NCBI GenBank assembly: GCA_002238565.1
Contig: MPMP01000028.1
Coordinates: 1 to 54,120 of the forward strand
DNA: 54,120 nt
Reading direction: 5' to 3'
Source of the DNA: Albidovulum sp. bin36
GTDB lineage: Bacteria > Pseudomonadota > Alphaproteobacteria > Rhodobacterales > Rhodobacteraceae
The translations under genes were made by a program, and so were the position numbers. Numbering within the stretch: the stretch's first letter is position 1; every line of letters starts with the position of its first letter. Shown piece by piece: positions 1 to 8,422 of the stretch. The notes under the pieces were generated by a model that was not told where the DNA came from, searched no databases, and saw nothing but the letters and a program-made list of their open reading frames with translations.

Positions 1-57
1 TTCAATCCATGTCGCTGCCTCCACGAACCGCCCGGCTGCTACTAGCTGGAGCGATAG

Positions 58-134
58 TTACTAGGCGGGATTCGCACCCGCTAGAAGAAAGCGCCTTTAC
101 ACGGCGCACGCTCGACCGAACGCTTACGATCCGA
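58..134 (-). other. tRNA-like relic (Tyr-type anticodon loop)
   Basis: Read on the minus strand, 107-91 forms a perfect 5-bp stem (GCGCC/GGCGC) closing a 7-base loop GTGTAAA, which would present a GTA anticodon. Positions 81-65 form a second perfect 5-bp stem with a 7-base loop TGCGAAT, close to a T arm but with G where the conserved second T should be. A D-arm with GG in the loop can be drawn at about 124-108, with only three weak pairs. The acceptor strands (about 133-127 and 64-58) hardly pair. Nine bases lie between anticodon and T arms, too few for a bacterial tRNA-Tyr. I read it as a degenerate or non-canonical tRNA-like sequence, not a working gene. Confidence 0.2.
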
Positions 135-1121
135 GGCTGGTTCGCAAGAGTTGGAATCCCATCACTTGCCGATGCGTTGCGATAACTGGCCGATAGGGAA
201 CAAAGGTCGCTGAGCGGTCGGACCCTGGGCGTCGAGCTGGTCTGTGGTCGTCTGTGTTGGTGCGAATTAGGGGTTACGGTGTTGATCCCATGTGTCAGCC
301 GACGATTTCGACATCTCGGATCGCCGCCGGCCAGATGGTCGAGTCAGATTCGTAAGGCCATTCCCAGCCATGGCACAAGGAGTTGATCTCATCACCCGAG
401 CTTTTACATCGGCATGCGCATGGATTGAGCCCTTTCACCGAGTGTGGTGGCGGCGTTGAGTGCCTGCAGCAGGGCAGTGACAACGAGTTGGTCCAGGGCC
501 GTGAGTTCGATTCGGTGTTGCATTCTCCCCATCCTTTAGGCTGGCGGTATTGGGCCAAAAAAAGATCAGGGCGAAGACATACTACGTAGGTCGGGCCAAT
601 ACTAATGTCATGTCGAGCCTGACAGGATCGCCGAAACCAGGTCGCGGGTGACGGAGCCTTCCTGCCGCCATGCCACGTAGAGGTGCGTCGGCGAACTCGT
701 GAGCCTCGGCGAGAGCCTGTAAGCTTGAAAGTGGCCGAAAGTTTGGAGGTCACCGTGCGCACCCTGGACCCAGTCAGCGGATTGCGGCGCATCGTCCGTC
801 AACAAGCGGGCGGATGACATGCCGAAGTCCCGCAAGCAGCGAAACCGCGCTGCTTGCGGGACCGGTTCCATCATGGCGGCCGTTGCCAGGATAGCTTGAG
901 CGTCCGTTGAGGATCACGTCGAGTTCCTTGTGCGAAAACATGTTTGTCAGGTGTGTTGCAAGATCCTAAGCGATCAGCCATGTAGTGACACCGCAGTCGT
1001 CGGTGAGCAACCTCCGCACTATGGAATACACCGGGCCTAGGTAGCCTCCATTTGCAACCTAGCAGCGGTAGAGGGCTTGGCACCGTACAAGGAAGTGGCA
1101 CTACATTGAAATGAAACAGAA
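135..1121. other. No supported gene
   Basis: Short open frames exist on both strands but none has a credible start, composition or recognisable motif. The stretch probably holds decayed mobile or accessory DNA at the edge of the defence island. The last 100 bases must carry the promoter of the TIR/caspase operon, but I see no clear -35/-10 pair. Confidence 0.4.
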
Positions 1122-1493
1122 ATGGCTAGAAACAAGATTATATTTATTGCATTTGCAATTGAAGACGAATGGGCAAGAGATTTTCTAAAGGGACAATCTT
1201 TAAACACGCTTTCGCCGTTCGAATACACGGATATGTCAGTGAAGCAGGCTTACGACAGAGATTGGAAGGAACGAGTTCGCACGCGAATTCGGCGATCAAA
1301 TGGTGTAATCGTCACTGTTAGCAAGTATTCTCTTTCGTCTTCGGGACAAAAGTGGGAAATTCAATGCGCGAAGGAAGAAAGAAAACGAATGCTCGGAATC
1401 CGTGTGAACGAAGATGGTCGTACAAACATCGTTGGGGTAAATACCAAGGTATGGACGTGGTCTAACATCACGACATTCATTGATTCACTGTGA
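1122..1493 (+). CDS. TIR-like (DUF1863/ThsB-type) signalling protein
   Basis: A 123-residue single-domain protein of the TIR-like fold found in Thoeris ThsB proteins. Visible hallmarks are the first beta strand IIFIAFAIED (residues 6-15), the segment SVKQAYDRDWKERVRTRIR (39-57), the strand GVIVTVS (61-67), and KWEIQCAKEE (77-86), where Glu79 is the likely catalytic glutamate. Family knowledge: such proteins sense phage infection and make cyclic ADP-ribose-type signals from NAD+. It lies 24 bases upstream of a caspase-like protease gene, so the likely role is producing the activator of that protease. The gene is visibly richer in A+T than its neighbours, which suggests transfer. The ribosome site before the ATG is weak. 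Function is inferred from fold and context. Confidence 0.8.
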   Translation: MARNKIIFIAFAIEDEWARDFLKGQSLNTLSPFEYTDMSVKQAYDRDWKERVRTRIRRSNGVIVTVSKYSLSSSGQKWEIQCAKEERKRMLGIRVNEDGRTNIVGVNTKVWTWSNITTFIDSL

Positions 1494-1517
1494 TTGCACG
1501 ATGGCGAGTAAGTAGGA

Positions 1518-2495
1518 ATGAGAAGAGCTCTCGTCGTCGGTATCGACCACTATGCAGCGATTTCCCCGTTGAACGGTTGCGTGAATGATGCCTACGCCGT
1601 GAAGGCGATGCTGGACCGAAACTCCGACGGTTCCGTCAATTTCGGCTGCAGGCTGATGACTGGAACGGGGACAGGAAACCTGATTACAAGGACAGCACTG
1701 AAGGAAGCGGTGCGGGAGCTCTTTGCTGGAGATGGCGAGGTGGCCATGTTCTATTTTGCTGGACACGGCTTCATTGAAACGACGGGCGGATACCTTTGCG
1801 CGGGAGATTGTCGAACAGGGGACGACGGTTTGTCGCTCGCAGAGGTGATCACCTTGGCCAACAAATCCTACATTCTGAATCGCGTCATCGTGCTGGACAG
1901 TTGCCACAGTGGTATTGCGGGAACACACCCGACACACGACCGTTTGGCGGAACTGGCAGATGGAGTGACCATTCTCTCAGCATCGACGGCGGAGCAGTAT
2001 GCGAGTGAGGCGAACGGTTCGGGCGCCTTTACCGGCCTATTTGTCGACGCATTGGAGGGGGCGGCTGCAAATCTCGTGGGGGATGTGACACCCGGTGGCG
2101 CCTATGCCCACGTGGATCAATCTCTCGGTCCCTGGTCGCAGCGACCGGTGTTCAAGACGAACGTGAAGAGTTTTGTGTCACTGCGAAAAGTCGCTCCACC
2201 CTTGGACTTAGCAGATCTCCGGAGAATTGCTGATTTCTTTCCGGTGCCGGGCTATGAATATCAATTGGATCCGACATATGAGCCGGAACGTCAGGCAGCG
2301 TCCGATCCGGACATTTCGCCGCCAGACCCTGACAAGAATGCAATATTCGCGATCCTGCAGAGATATAATCGGGTCAATCTAGTGGTGCCAAATGGAGTGC
2401 CCCATATGTGGCATGCCGCCATGCAGAGTAAGTCCGTTCGACTCACGGCGCTGGGGGAACACTATCGGAGGTTGGCTGAACAAGGCGTTCTTTAG
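1518..2495 (+). CDS. Caspase-like (peptidase C14) effector protease
   Basis: A 325-residue caspase-family protein. The N-terminal p20-like domain (about 1-215) begins [11 protein letters not shown] and contains both catalytic motifs: FYFAGHGF with His83 and VLDSCHSG with Cys129. The C-terminal part (about 250-325, including VPNGVPHMW and [11 protein letters not shown]) is a separate small domain of the kind found in caspase-like effectors next to TIR genes, probably for sensing or regulation. There is no signal peptide or membrane segment, so it acts in the cytoplasm. It follows the TIR-like gene by 24 bases, same strand. Established knowledge: in type IV Thoeris a TIR protein makes N7-cADPR, which activates a caspase-like protease that degrades cell proteins and stops phage growth. 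Assignment to that system is inference; the catalytic dyad is seen. Confidence 0.85.
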   Translation: MRRALVVGIDHYAAISPLNGCVNDAYAVKAMLDRNSDGSVNFGCRLMTGTGTGNLITRTALKEAVRELFAGDGEVAMFYFAGHGFIETTGGYLCAGDCRTGDDGLSLAEVITLANKSYILNRVIVLDSCHSGIAGTHPTHDRLAELADGVTILSASTAEQYASEANGSGAFTGLFVDALEGAAANLVGDVTPGGAYAHVDQSLGPWSQRPVFKTNVKSFVSLRKVAPPLDLADLRRIADFFPVPGYEYQLDPTYEPERQAASDPDISPPDPDKNAIFAILQRYNRVNLVVPNGVPHMWHAAMQSKSVRLTALGEHYRRLAEQGVL

Positions 2496-2638
2496 GCAGA
2501 TAAACGGAATGTCACTATAGGGTCCGCGTGGCGGCAAGGGCGCATCTTTCGGAGGCAGCGCGAATGAGTGCCCACAAACGACATGCGGGAGAATTCCATA
2601 GGTCGCTGAAGGCGGCGTTGGCGAGGACAAGACGCTGA

Positions 2639-2821
2639 GTGAGCGAGGACACCCTGCTAAAGGGAGTGCTGAGGGGATGGGGAAAGAGTGCCGCAGGTCT
2701 ACTCGACGGCAGTGCCGAGGGCGTGTTCAAAACTGTGCTCGGGGAGCCGGAAGCGTCAGGCGTGGGAGGATTCGGTGAGTTTGGCCAGCGACCAAGGAGC
2801 CATTCGGAAGCCACCGGTTAG
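2639..2821 (+). CDS. Possible small protein in the TIR/caspase operon
   Basis: A GTG-started frame of 60 codons in the 342-base gap between the caspase gene and the second TIR-like gene, ending 16 bases before the latter. The peptide is glycine-rich with a lysine/leucine-rich N-terminus (SEDTLLKGVLRGWGK). I recognise no family, and the opposite strand is also open here. It may be a genuine small partner or chance. The gap otherwise shows no hairpin, so the operon may read through it. Confidence 0.2.
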   Translation: MSEDTLLKGVLRGWGKSAAGLLDGSAEGVFKTVLGEPEASGVGGFGEFGQRPRSHSEATG

Positions 2822-2837
2822 GGAAGCGGTCGACGAT

Positions 2838-3269
2838 ATGCTAGACCTTTCTTCGCGCCGACCCGATGAGCAGCGGGTCAACGCGTTTCTCAGTTTTTCA
2901 ACTGATGATCATCGCTCGGCTTCGGCAATTGATCAAGAGATGTACGCGGCGTTCGTTAACCTAGAGTTGCTCGGACAGCCGTTGACTAACGCATATGACA
3001 AAGATTGGCAGAGGCGGTGCAACGAGAAGTTGCAGGACTGCGATTTTCTTATTTGCCTGATCGGAGAAACAACGTACAGGAGTGCCGCGGTGGCGTGGGA
3101 GGTTGGCCGAGCCATTGAGCTTGCGAAGCCAGTTCTCCCAGTTGTGCTTCATGCGTGCACAGAACATCTTATGCCGATCTTGCGGCATAATTCAATTATT
3201 CCGTATTCTACAGGCATGTGTTCGACACATTCGAATGTTTGCTTGCGAATATCTGAGCTTACGAAATGA
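2838..3269 (+). CDS. Second TIR-like (DUF1863/ThsB-type) protein
   Basis: A 143-residue TIR-like protein. The frame is open further upstream, but I chose the ATG at 2838 because AGGGAAG lies at a fitting distance before it and homology to the fold begins soon after. Seen: first strand VNAFLSFSTDDH (14-25), LTNAYDKDWQRRCNEKL (49-65), strand FLICLIGETT (70-79), and AVAWEVGRAIEL (84-95) with Glu88 as the putative catalytic residue. It therefore resembles the first TIR-like protein in layout but is divergent. Its stop overlaps the start of the next gene (ATGA), showing translational coupling with the membrane protein. It may sense a different trigger, make a different product, or pair with the membrane protein as a separate two-gene system. 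Confidence 0.75.
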   Translation: MLDLSSRRPDEQRVNAFLSFSTDDHRSASAIDQEMYAAFVNLELLGQPLTNAYDKDWQRRCNEKLQDCDFLICLIGETTYRSAAVAWEVGRAIELAKPVLPVVLHACTEHLMPILRHNSIIPYSTGMCSTHSNVCLRISELTK

Positions 3270-3820
3270 CTCGAGAGAACGAAGAGAATCTGGAACGAAG
3301 GCTTTTCCCTTTGGGAAAGCCAACTGAGCCGATATCGAATGATTCGATTGTGTTTGAGCAATACAAGATGTTTGTCGATACGTCTGAATGGCTTGTGGCG
3401 CGCCGGCAAACGGAGAATCGCTTCTATTTCTCCGTCAATGCCTTAACAATGTCGGCAATGGGTGTAGGGATTAGTCTAGTTGACGGTGATGAAAGCAGAA
3501 TTGGCCTTATTGCCTTCGGTATTTTTGTGCTTTCAATTGTAGGTATATTGCTTTGCGTTGCGTGGGGTAGATTGGTGAACTCGTTTGTGCAGCTCAACAA
3601 AGGAAAGTTCAGAGTTATACATGAAATAGAGAAGATACTGCCGATCGCGCTTTTTGAGGCAGAGTGGTATGTGCTGGGTGAAGGCAAGGATCCCGATAAG
3701 TACAAATCGTCCACGAATGTCGAAAAGGTGGTGCCCCAGATTTTCATGGCATTATATGTTCTAATTGCCGCATGTTCCCTTGTGCCTGGGTTGATTTGGT
3801 TGTCGCGGACGTATTTCTGA
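3266..3820 (+). CDS. Small membrane protein, RipA-like
   Basis: A 184-residue protein starting in an ATGA overlap with the upstream TIR-like gene. Its N-terminal part has the segment EQYKMFVDTSEWLVARRQTENRF (split here at residues 31-53) that I associate with the RipA-family small membrane proteins. Hydrophobic segments are at about 54-72, 79-101 and 158-180, so three membrane helices are likely, with a basic loop between the second and third. A+T-rich like the first TIR-like gene. Family placement rests on memory of the motif and is moderate. By context it could be the effector or sensor paired with the second TIR-like protein; that is inference. The minus-strand TIR genes converge on it from 3921. 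Confidence 0.7.
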   Translation: MTRENEENLERRLFPLGKPTEPISNDSIVFEQYKMFVDTSEWLVARRQTENRFYFSVNALTMSAMGVGISLVDGDESRIGLIAFGIFVLSIVGILLCVAWGRLVNSFVQLNKGKFRVIHEIEKILPIALFEAEWYVLGEGKDPDKYKSSTNVEKVVPQIFMALYVLIAACSLVPGLIWLSRTYF

Positions 3821-3920
3821 ATGTCAGATGAGTGAATGACCGTAGAAAGCCGCTGGGCAGATCGAGCTAGTAGATGGGGATAATGTTCCGAATGTTCGGG
3901 TAAGCAGAAAGGAAGAGAAG

Positions 3921-4333
3921 TCAGTCGGCTGGTGAGTAGCCTATATTCCGAATTCGAAGGAGGTTGCGACAACCTTCATGAAAGTCTTGCGAGAAGTCGA
4001 CAAATTGCAATGAAGACAGGGGCCAGGACAATTCATCGTGAGCACATTTTTGATACAGTAATGGAATAATGCGTCCCTTAAAGCGATCCTGTTGGAGCGA
4101 AAAAATCAATTCGCATTTGACCCATGTGGACAGAACTGCGTCAGGTGAAAGAACCAGAACAAACCAGTCGCAGCGGGTCAACGCTTTCCCATTTTCATCA
4201 TGCCACATCTTTGCACCGACTATGTTGGTGTCGCTAAACCAAAACGGGACTCCATGTAGACGCAGAACATCATCCAATCGTCGACGAATGGACGGTTCGC
4301 GCTCGAATGTGAGAGAAAGACTTCGTTGGGCAT
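3921..4333 (-). pseudogene. TIR-domain protein, one frameshift
   Basis: Starts at ATG 4333 with MPNEVFLSHSSANRPFVD, the classic first strand of a TIR domain. At about 4280 the frame breaks: the rest of the domain continues one frame over as LDDVLRLHGVPFWFSD..., through FVLVLSPDAVLSTWVKCEL (catalytic-type glutamate after STWVKC) to the stop at 3921. One missing base (GACGA where GACCGA would restore Asp-Arg) explains the break. Rejoined, the product is about 137 residues, nearly all TIR domain. It begins 25 bases after the stop of the upstream TIR gene, so the two form a minus-strand pair facing the caspase operon. A sequencing error cannot be excluded. Confidence 0.7.
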
Positions 4334-4358
4334 GGGGCGAGAGTGACTGGAGACGAAA

Positions 4359-4859
4359 CTAGGAGTGGCTGCGAATTGCCGATGCAATTCGTTCGACTTC
4401 AGCATCTCCACCGCCTGTTTCGTCCAAGTAAAACCAAGGGAGGCGACGAACGATCCACGGGATTTCATGTTCGGGGATTTGAGACCTGTCGCCGAAGAAA
4501 ACCGGGATCAGGCGATGGCTGTATCTTTTGGAGCCGAGCGCAAACTCCATCTCGCGCATTACGTGCTTTGATTGAACAGCTTGTGGTGTCAACAGGACGA
4601 CCATTGCTTGGGATTGATCGAGTGCACGAGCAACTCCGGCAGCCCAGTTATCGCTAGGCAATAGCTGGACATCGGGGTCCAAGACGTCCAGCCCGCGAGT
4701 GCTCAACGCCGAGGCGACCTTGGCTGCCGAGGGGGCGTCGGCATGGGAATGGCTCAGAAATACTTGCGTGAAGCGCGATAAACTCCTGCTAGCCTTGTTA
4801 CCGTGCCCTACAACACAATAGCAAGAAGAATACGAAAGCGACGATCGATGGTTACGCAT
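4359..4859 (-). CDS. TIR-domain protein
   Basis: A 166-residue protein. After about 30 residues of unclear N-terminus comes a canonical TIR domain: TQVFLSHSHADAPSAAKVA (31-49), a segment with LPSDNWAAGVARALDQS (67-83), AMVVLLTPQAVQSKHVMREMEFAL (85-108 in two parts) in which Glu103 matches the catalytic glutamate, then RLIPVFFGD (116-124). The true start may be an internal GTG nearer residue 16, since the first residues do not look like part of the fold. It lies directly upstream of the frameshifted TIR gene and divergently from the gene starting at 5008. TIR proteins of this type are NAD+-consuming enzymes in antiphage defence; its partner here is unknown. Confidence 0.75.
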   Translation of the reverse strand: MRNHRSSLSYSSCYCVVGHGNKASRSLSRFTQVFLSHSHADAPSAAKVASALSTRGLDVLDPDVQLLPSDNWAAGVARALDQSQAMVVLLTPQAVQSKHVMREMEFALGSKRYSHRLIPVFFGDRSQIPEHEIPWIVRRLPWFYLDETGGGDAEVERIASAIRSHS

Positions 4860-5007
4860 GGATTTCGTGTATCGGGGAGAATGAGCAATCTATTCCGGCG
4901 GGGTCTGTCGGACGATCTGTTCGAGGATCTCATGGACGGGCCCGTGCGCAACATTGTTCCGAGCCTGCGTGCAAGTGTAGCATGACGTCCGCCTAGGAGC
5001 CAACACA

Positions 5008-5500
5008 ATGAACATGTATTTCCGCGGGCGTTCCAAGGCCCGGATCGTCGGACGCAGCCGCTTTCCTCACAGACTGGAGATCCACCCGAAGTATGTAGTG
5101 GGGGATTGAATCGTCGAATTCGGCGGACGGCGGAGCGGGAGCCACCTGATCTTCGACGTCAACGCCAGCTTCGCGGACACCTATGCAGCGGAACTGTCCG
5201 CGCAATACTTGAAGGCCGGCAAGCACGTCGGGCAAGAGAAGAACGTGGAACTGCGCCTGCTTCAACGAAACGATGACGCGGCCGACTTATGCTGCTTCGA
5301 TCGGCAGGTCCAGTTGCCCGGAACGCGGCGCACGTTCGACATCGTCGCCTTGATCTCGAAGGGCGCCCCACTTTGGTTGCGGTAGAGATGAAATGCTCCC
5401 CCGACAATCGGATACAGGAGGTTCCCGGGCAGCTTCACCTTCGGTGTTGCGTTCGAGGGCATGCATCGATCAACGACAATTCCGCCCGAATTGTCAACAC
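5008..5500 (+). pseudogene. PD-(D/E)xK-like nuclease gene, broken
   Basis: A good AGGAG lies 8 bases before the ATG, so this was once a translated gene. The frame reads MNMYFRGRSKARIVGRSRF, hits TGA at 5107-5109, then continues coherently (GQEKNVELRLLQRNDDAAD) to about 5350, where one missing base shifts it into a frame reading LDLEGRPTLVAVEMKC. FDIVALDLEGRPTLVAVEMK has the D...ExK spacing of PD-(D/E)xK nucleases. The C-terminus is not readable with confidence beyond the segment EVPGQLH. It is divergent from the TIR pair. Function of the family in this context is unknown to me. Confidence 0.5.
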
Positions 5501-6175
5501 GTTGCGTTCGATGGATGCGCCCCGCGGGGGCGCATCCGTCCACCCTCCCGGAGAGCTGGTTTTAGGCCTGTTGACAAGGGCATTTCCGGCAACGGACATG
5601 TGGGGTCGTACGGGGTCCAAGTGTGCCCTTGGATGGCTTGAGCAATGACACTTTCAGCTTGATCCTCGATCAATTTCATCATCGCTTCAGCATGCCGGAC
5701 CTTGCATGCATGGCCTTTGCCACCTGCGCCCGGAGCCAGGTCGCCTAACACGTGATGACATGGTCCAGCAGCATGAGCGGCTTCGGACCGCTGCGTGAAA
5801 GCGTCTGACCACGACCATGGACGCCCAGGACAAGGTAGCTTCTGCTAAAGGCTTGACCGAAGCCCTACTCGAAACGCTTCTGGTGGATATAGCCTGGGCG
5901 TCGTTCCAGGCACCCCAGTTCTGGTCGATGCAGCGTGTTTCTTGCAAGGGCGCCCAGGCACGATTCACGACGCAGTGCGGGAGGAGTGCGCCGTGCTGCC
6001 GTTTTTCGACGAGACGTTCGACGAGTGGCGAACGCGGTTGTTTCTGCCGAAGCTTGAAGCCGGTCATGCCCCTCTCCTTGGTCTTCGCGGCATGGGTGCA
6101 CGGAGTGCATTGACGTTTCGTGATGCCTCCCTGTATGACCGGGCTCCAGTCAGTTTAAGTCAGGAAATTACGGGA
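5501..6175. other. Gap with degenerate sequence
   Basis: No intact gene. The minus strand has long stop-poor frames between 5690 and 6110 that change frame repeatedly, as a decayed gene would, but I could not recognise a family. The last 20 bases carry the ribosome site (AGGAAAT) of the DUF262 protein. Confidence 0.35.
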
Positions 6176-8422
6176 ATGAGCGATACGCTGTTCAAGCAAG
6201 TCAACTACGACCTCGACTCACTCGTGAAGTTCATCGAGCTTGGCCAGATTGGCTTGCCCGACATACAGCGTCCCTTTGTATGGCCCAACAAGAAGGTGCG
6301 TGACCTGTTCGACTCCATGTACAGGGGCTATCCGGTGGGGTACTTGCTCTTGTGGCAGAACGGCTTTGGCAGCGAGACGAAACAGATAGGTACAGACCAC
6401 AAGCAGAAGGTTCCCGACCTGCTCATCGTCGATGGGCAGCAGCGCCTGACTTCGCTTTTTGCCGTGACCAAGGGCATCGACATTTTGCGCCCGACGGGCA
6501 AGTCGGAGGCGATCCAGATTGCCTTCAACCCGCTGCAGGACCAGTTCGAGGTGGCTGATGCCGCGGTACGCCGAGACAGGGCGTTCATTCCCAGCATTTC
6601 CGTCCTTTGGGCCTCTGATGCGAGCCTGTTCGAAATTGTCGGGAAATACTTGCGGAGCCTTCGAGAATCCCGGGAGGTGACGTCGGAGCAGCAACAGCAG
6701 GTGGAAAGATCCATTACCCGCCTGTTCAATCTGCTCAAGTTCCCTTTCACCGCACTCGAACTCTCCAAGGATCTTGATGAAGAGCAAGTGGCCGAAGTGT
6801 TCGTCCGGATCAACAGCGCCGGGAAGCCCCTGAACCAGGCAGACTTCATCTTGACCCTGATGTCCGTCTTCTGGGACGAAGGTCGAAAGGAACTTGAGAG
6901 CTTCTGCTTGAATGCCTGCCAACCCTCGACTGGTACGCCTTCCCCTTTCAACCACTTCATACGGCCTGAGCCGGACCAACTGCTTCGCGTAAGCATCGCG
7001 CTCGGCTTCAAACGCGCACGTCTCCAGTACGTCTATTCCATTCTGCGGGGGAAGGACTTGGAGACCGGGGAGTTCAGCGATGCGCGACGTGAGCAACAGT
7101 TCGGAATCTTGAAAGACGCCCAGGCGAAAGTACTCGACCTTTCGGCCTGGCACGATTTCTTCAGTGCCCTTAGAACCGCCGGCTATCTCGGTGGGCGAAT
7201 GATCACCTCTAACAACAACCTGCTGTTTTCGTATGCGTTTTTCCTGATCGGTCGGACCGAGTACGCGGTGCCCGCCAAGGATCTGCGAAAGGTCATCGCG
7301 CGCTGGTTCTTCATGTGCAGCCTGACCGGACGCTACACGGGATCTCCGGAGTCCGATCTGGAGTTCGATCTAGCTCGCCTGCGCGACGTGAGGGATGCCG
7401 CCGGATTCGTGCGTGCGCTGGATCAGGTCTGTGATGCGGCGCTAACGAGAGATTTTTGGTCGATCACGTTGCCGAACGACCTGGCTACATCGTCTCCGCG
7501 GAGTCCTTCCCTGTTCGCGCATTACGCCGCGCTTGTGCTTGACGAGGCGCGGGCACTCTTCTCCGACCAGAAGGTGGAGACCCTGCTTGATCCTTCAGTT
7601 CACTCCACTCGTTCCGCGGCGGAACGTCATCATCTGTTCCCCAAGGAATTCTTGAAGGGCATGGGGGTTACCGACCAGCGCGAGACCAATCAGATCGCGA
7701 ACTACGCTCTCCTCGAGTGGGGTGACAACAACAGGATCGGCGCAGCGGGCCCGGCTGAGTATGTGCCCTCGATGTTGGGGTCGCTCAAGCCGGAGGAGGC
7801 CGTACGCCAGTATCGGTGGCACGCCTTGCCTGATGGCTGGGAAAACATGGACTACAAAGCGTTTCTGGCGGCTCGGCGCGAGCGGATTGCCCGTTTCGTT
7901 GCCGAAACGTACGGCAGCCTCAGGGAGGAAAGCGGCCCAGAGGCACCTGACAGCATGGACATTGGGAAGCTCATTGCGGACGGCGAAGGGGTGCACGTAG
8001 AGTTCAAGTCCAGTCTCAGGGTCAATCTGCACACAGGAGAAAGGGATCCAAGGATGGAGCTGGCCTGCCTCAAGACGATTGCGGGATTTCTCAATGCGCG
8101 GGGTGGAACCCTGATTGTCGGTTTGTCGGACGATGGCGAGACGGTGGGTGCCAAGGTCGACGGGTTTCCAAACGAAGACAAGATGCACCTGCATTTAGTG
8201 AATCTTCTCAAGGATCGCATAGGCGCGCAGCACTCGATGTACATCCATCCGAGATTCGAGGATCGTGACGAGGCACGGGTACTCGTAATTGAGTGCTGGC
8301 CTTCCAGTTCGCCTGCCTACGTGAAGGACGGTGGCAGCGAGCGCTTCTACACGAGAACCGGTGCCGCGACGACCGAGCTCAGTGCCAGTCAGATACAGCA
8401 ATACGTCGCGCAGAGGTTCTGA
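6176..8422 (+). CDS. GmrSD-type DUF262/DUF1524 protein fused to AlbA domain
   Basis: A 748-residue three-domain protein. The frame is open to 5942, but ATG 6176 has AGGAAAT upstream and starts right at the DUF262 domain. DUF262 (about 5-300): ELGQIGLPDIQRPFVW and the hallmark LLIVDGQQRLTSL (82-94). DUF1524 HNH-type region (about 440-590): AERHHLFPKEFL near 484 and NYALLEWGDNN. AlbA_2/Schlafen-type domain (about 603-748): GVHVEFKSSLRV and ARGGTLIVGLSDDG. Family knowledge: DUF262 with DUF1524 is the GmrSD type IV restriction enzyme, which cuts modified phage DNA in an NTP-dependent way. The AlbA tail would add nucleic-acid binding. It stands alone but next to TIR genes, so a defence role is likely. 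The fusion is seen; substrate is unknown. Confidence 0.85.
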   Translation: MSDTLFKQVNYDLDSLVKFIELGQIGLPDIQRPFVWPNKKVRDLFDSMYRGYPVGYLLLWQNGFGSETKQIGTDHKQKVPDLLIVDGQQRLTSLFAVTKGIDILRPTGKSEAIQIAFNPLQDQFEVADAAVRRDRAFIPSISVLWASDASLFEIVGKYLRSLRESREVTSEQQQQVERSITRLFNLLKFPFTALELSKDLDEEQVAEVFVRINSAGKPLNQADFILTLMSVFWDEGRKELESFCLNACQPSTGTPSPFNHFIRPEPDQLLRVSIALGFKRARLQYVYSILRGKDLETGEFSDARREQQFGILKDAQAKVLDLSAWHDFFSALRTAGYLGGRMITSNNNLLFSYAFFLIGRTEYAVPAKDLRKVIARWFFMCSLTGRYTGSPESDLEFDLARLRDVRDAAGFVRALDQVCDAALTRDFWSITLPNDLATSSPRSPSLFAHYAALVLDEARALFSDQKVETLLDPSVHSTRSAAERHHLFPKEFLKGMGVTDQRETNQIANYALLEWGDNNRIGAAGPAEYVPSMLGSLKPEEAVRQYRWHALPDGWENMDYKAFLAARRERIARFVAETYGSLREESGPEAPDSMDIGKLIADGEGVHVEFKSSLRVNLHTGERDPRMELACLKTIAGFLNARGGTLIVGLSDDGETVGAKVDGFPNEDKMHLHLVNLLKDRIGAQHSMYIHPRFEDRDEARVLVIECWPSSSPAYVKDGGSERFYTRTGAATTELSASQIQQYVAQRF

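Noticed and set aside
6218..7153. A 311-codon minus-strand open frame inside the GmrSD-type gene
   Set aside because: It is the shadow of a well-supported plus-strand gene with clear domain motifs.
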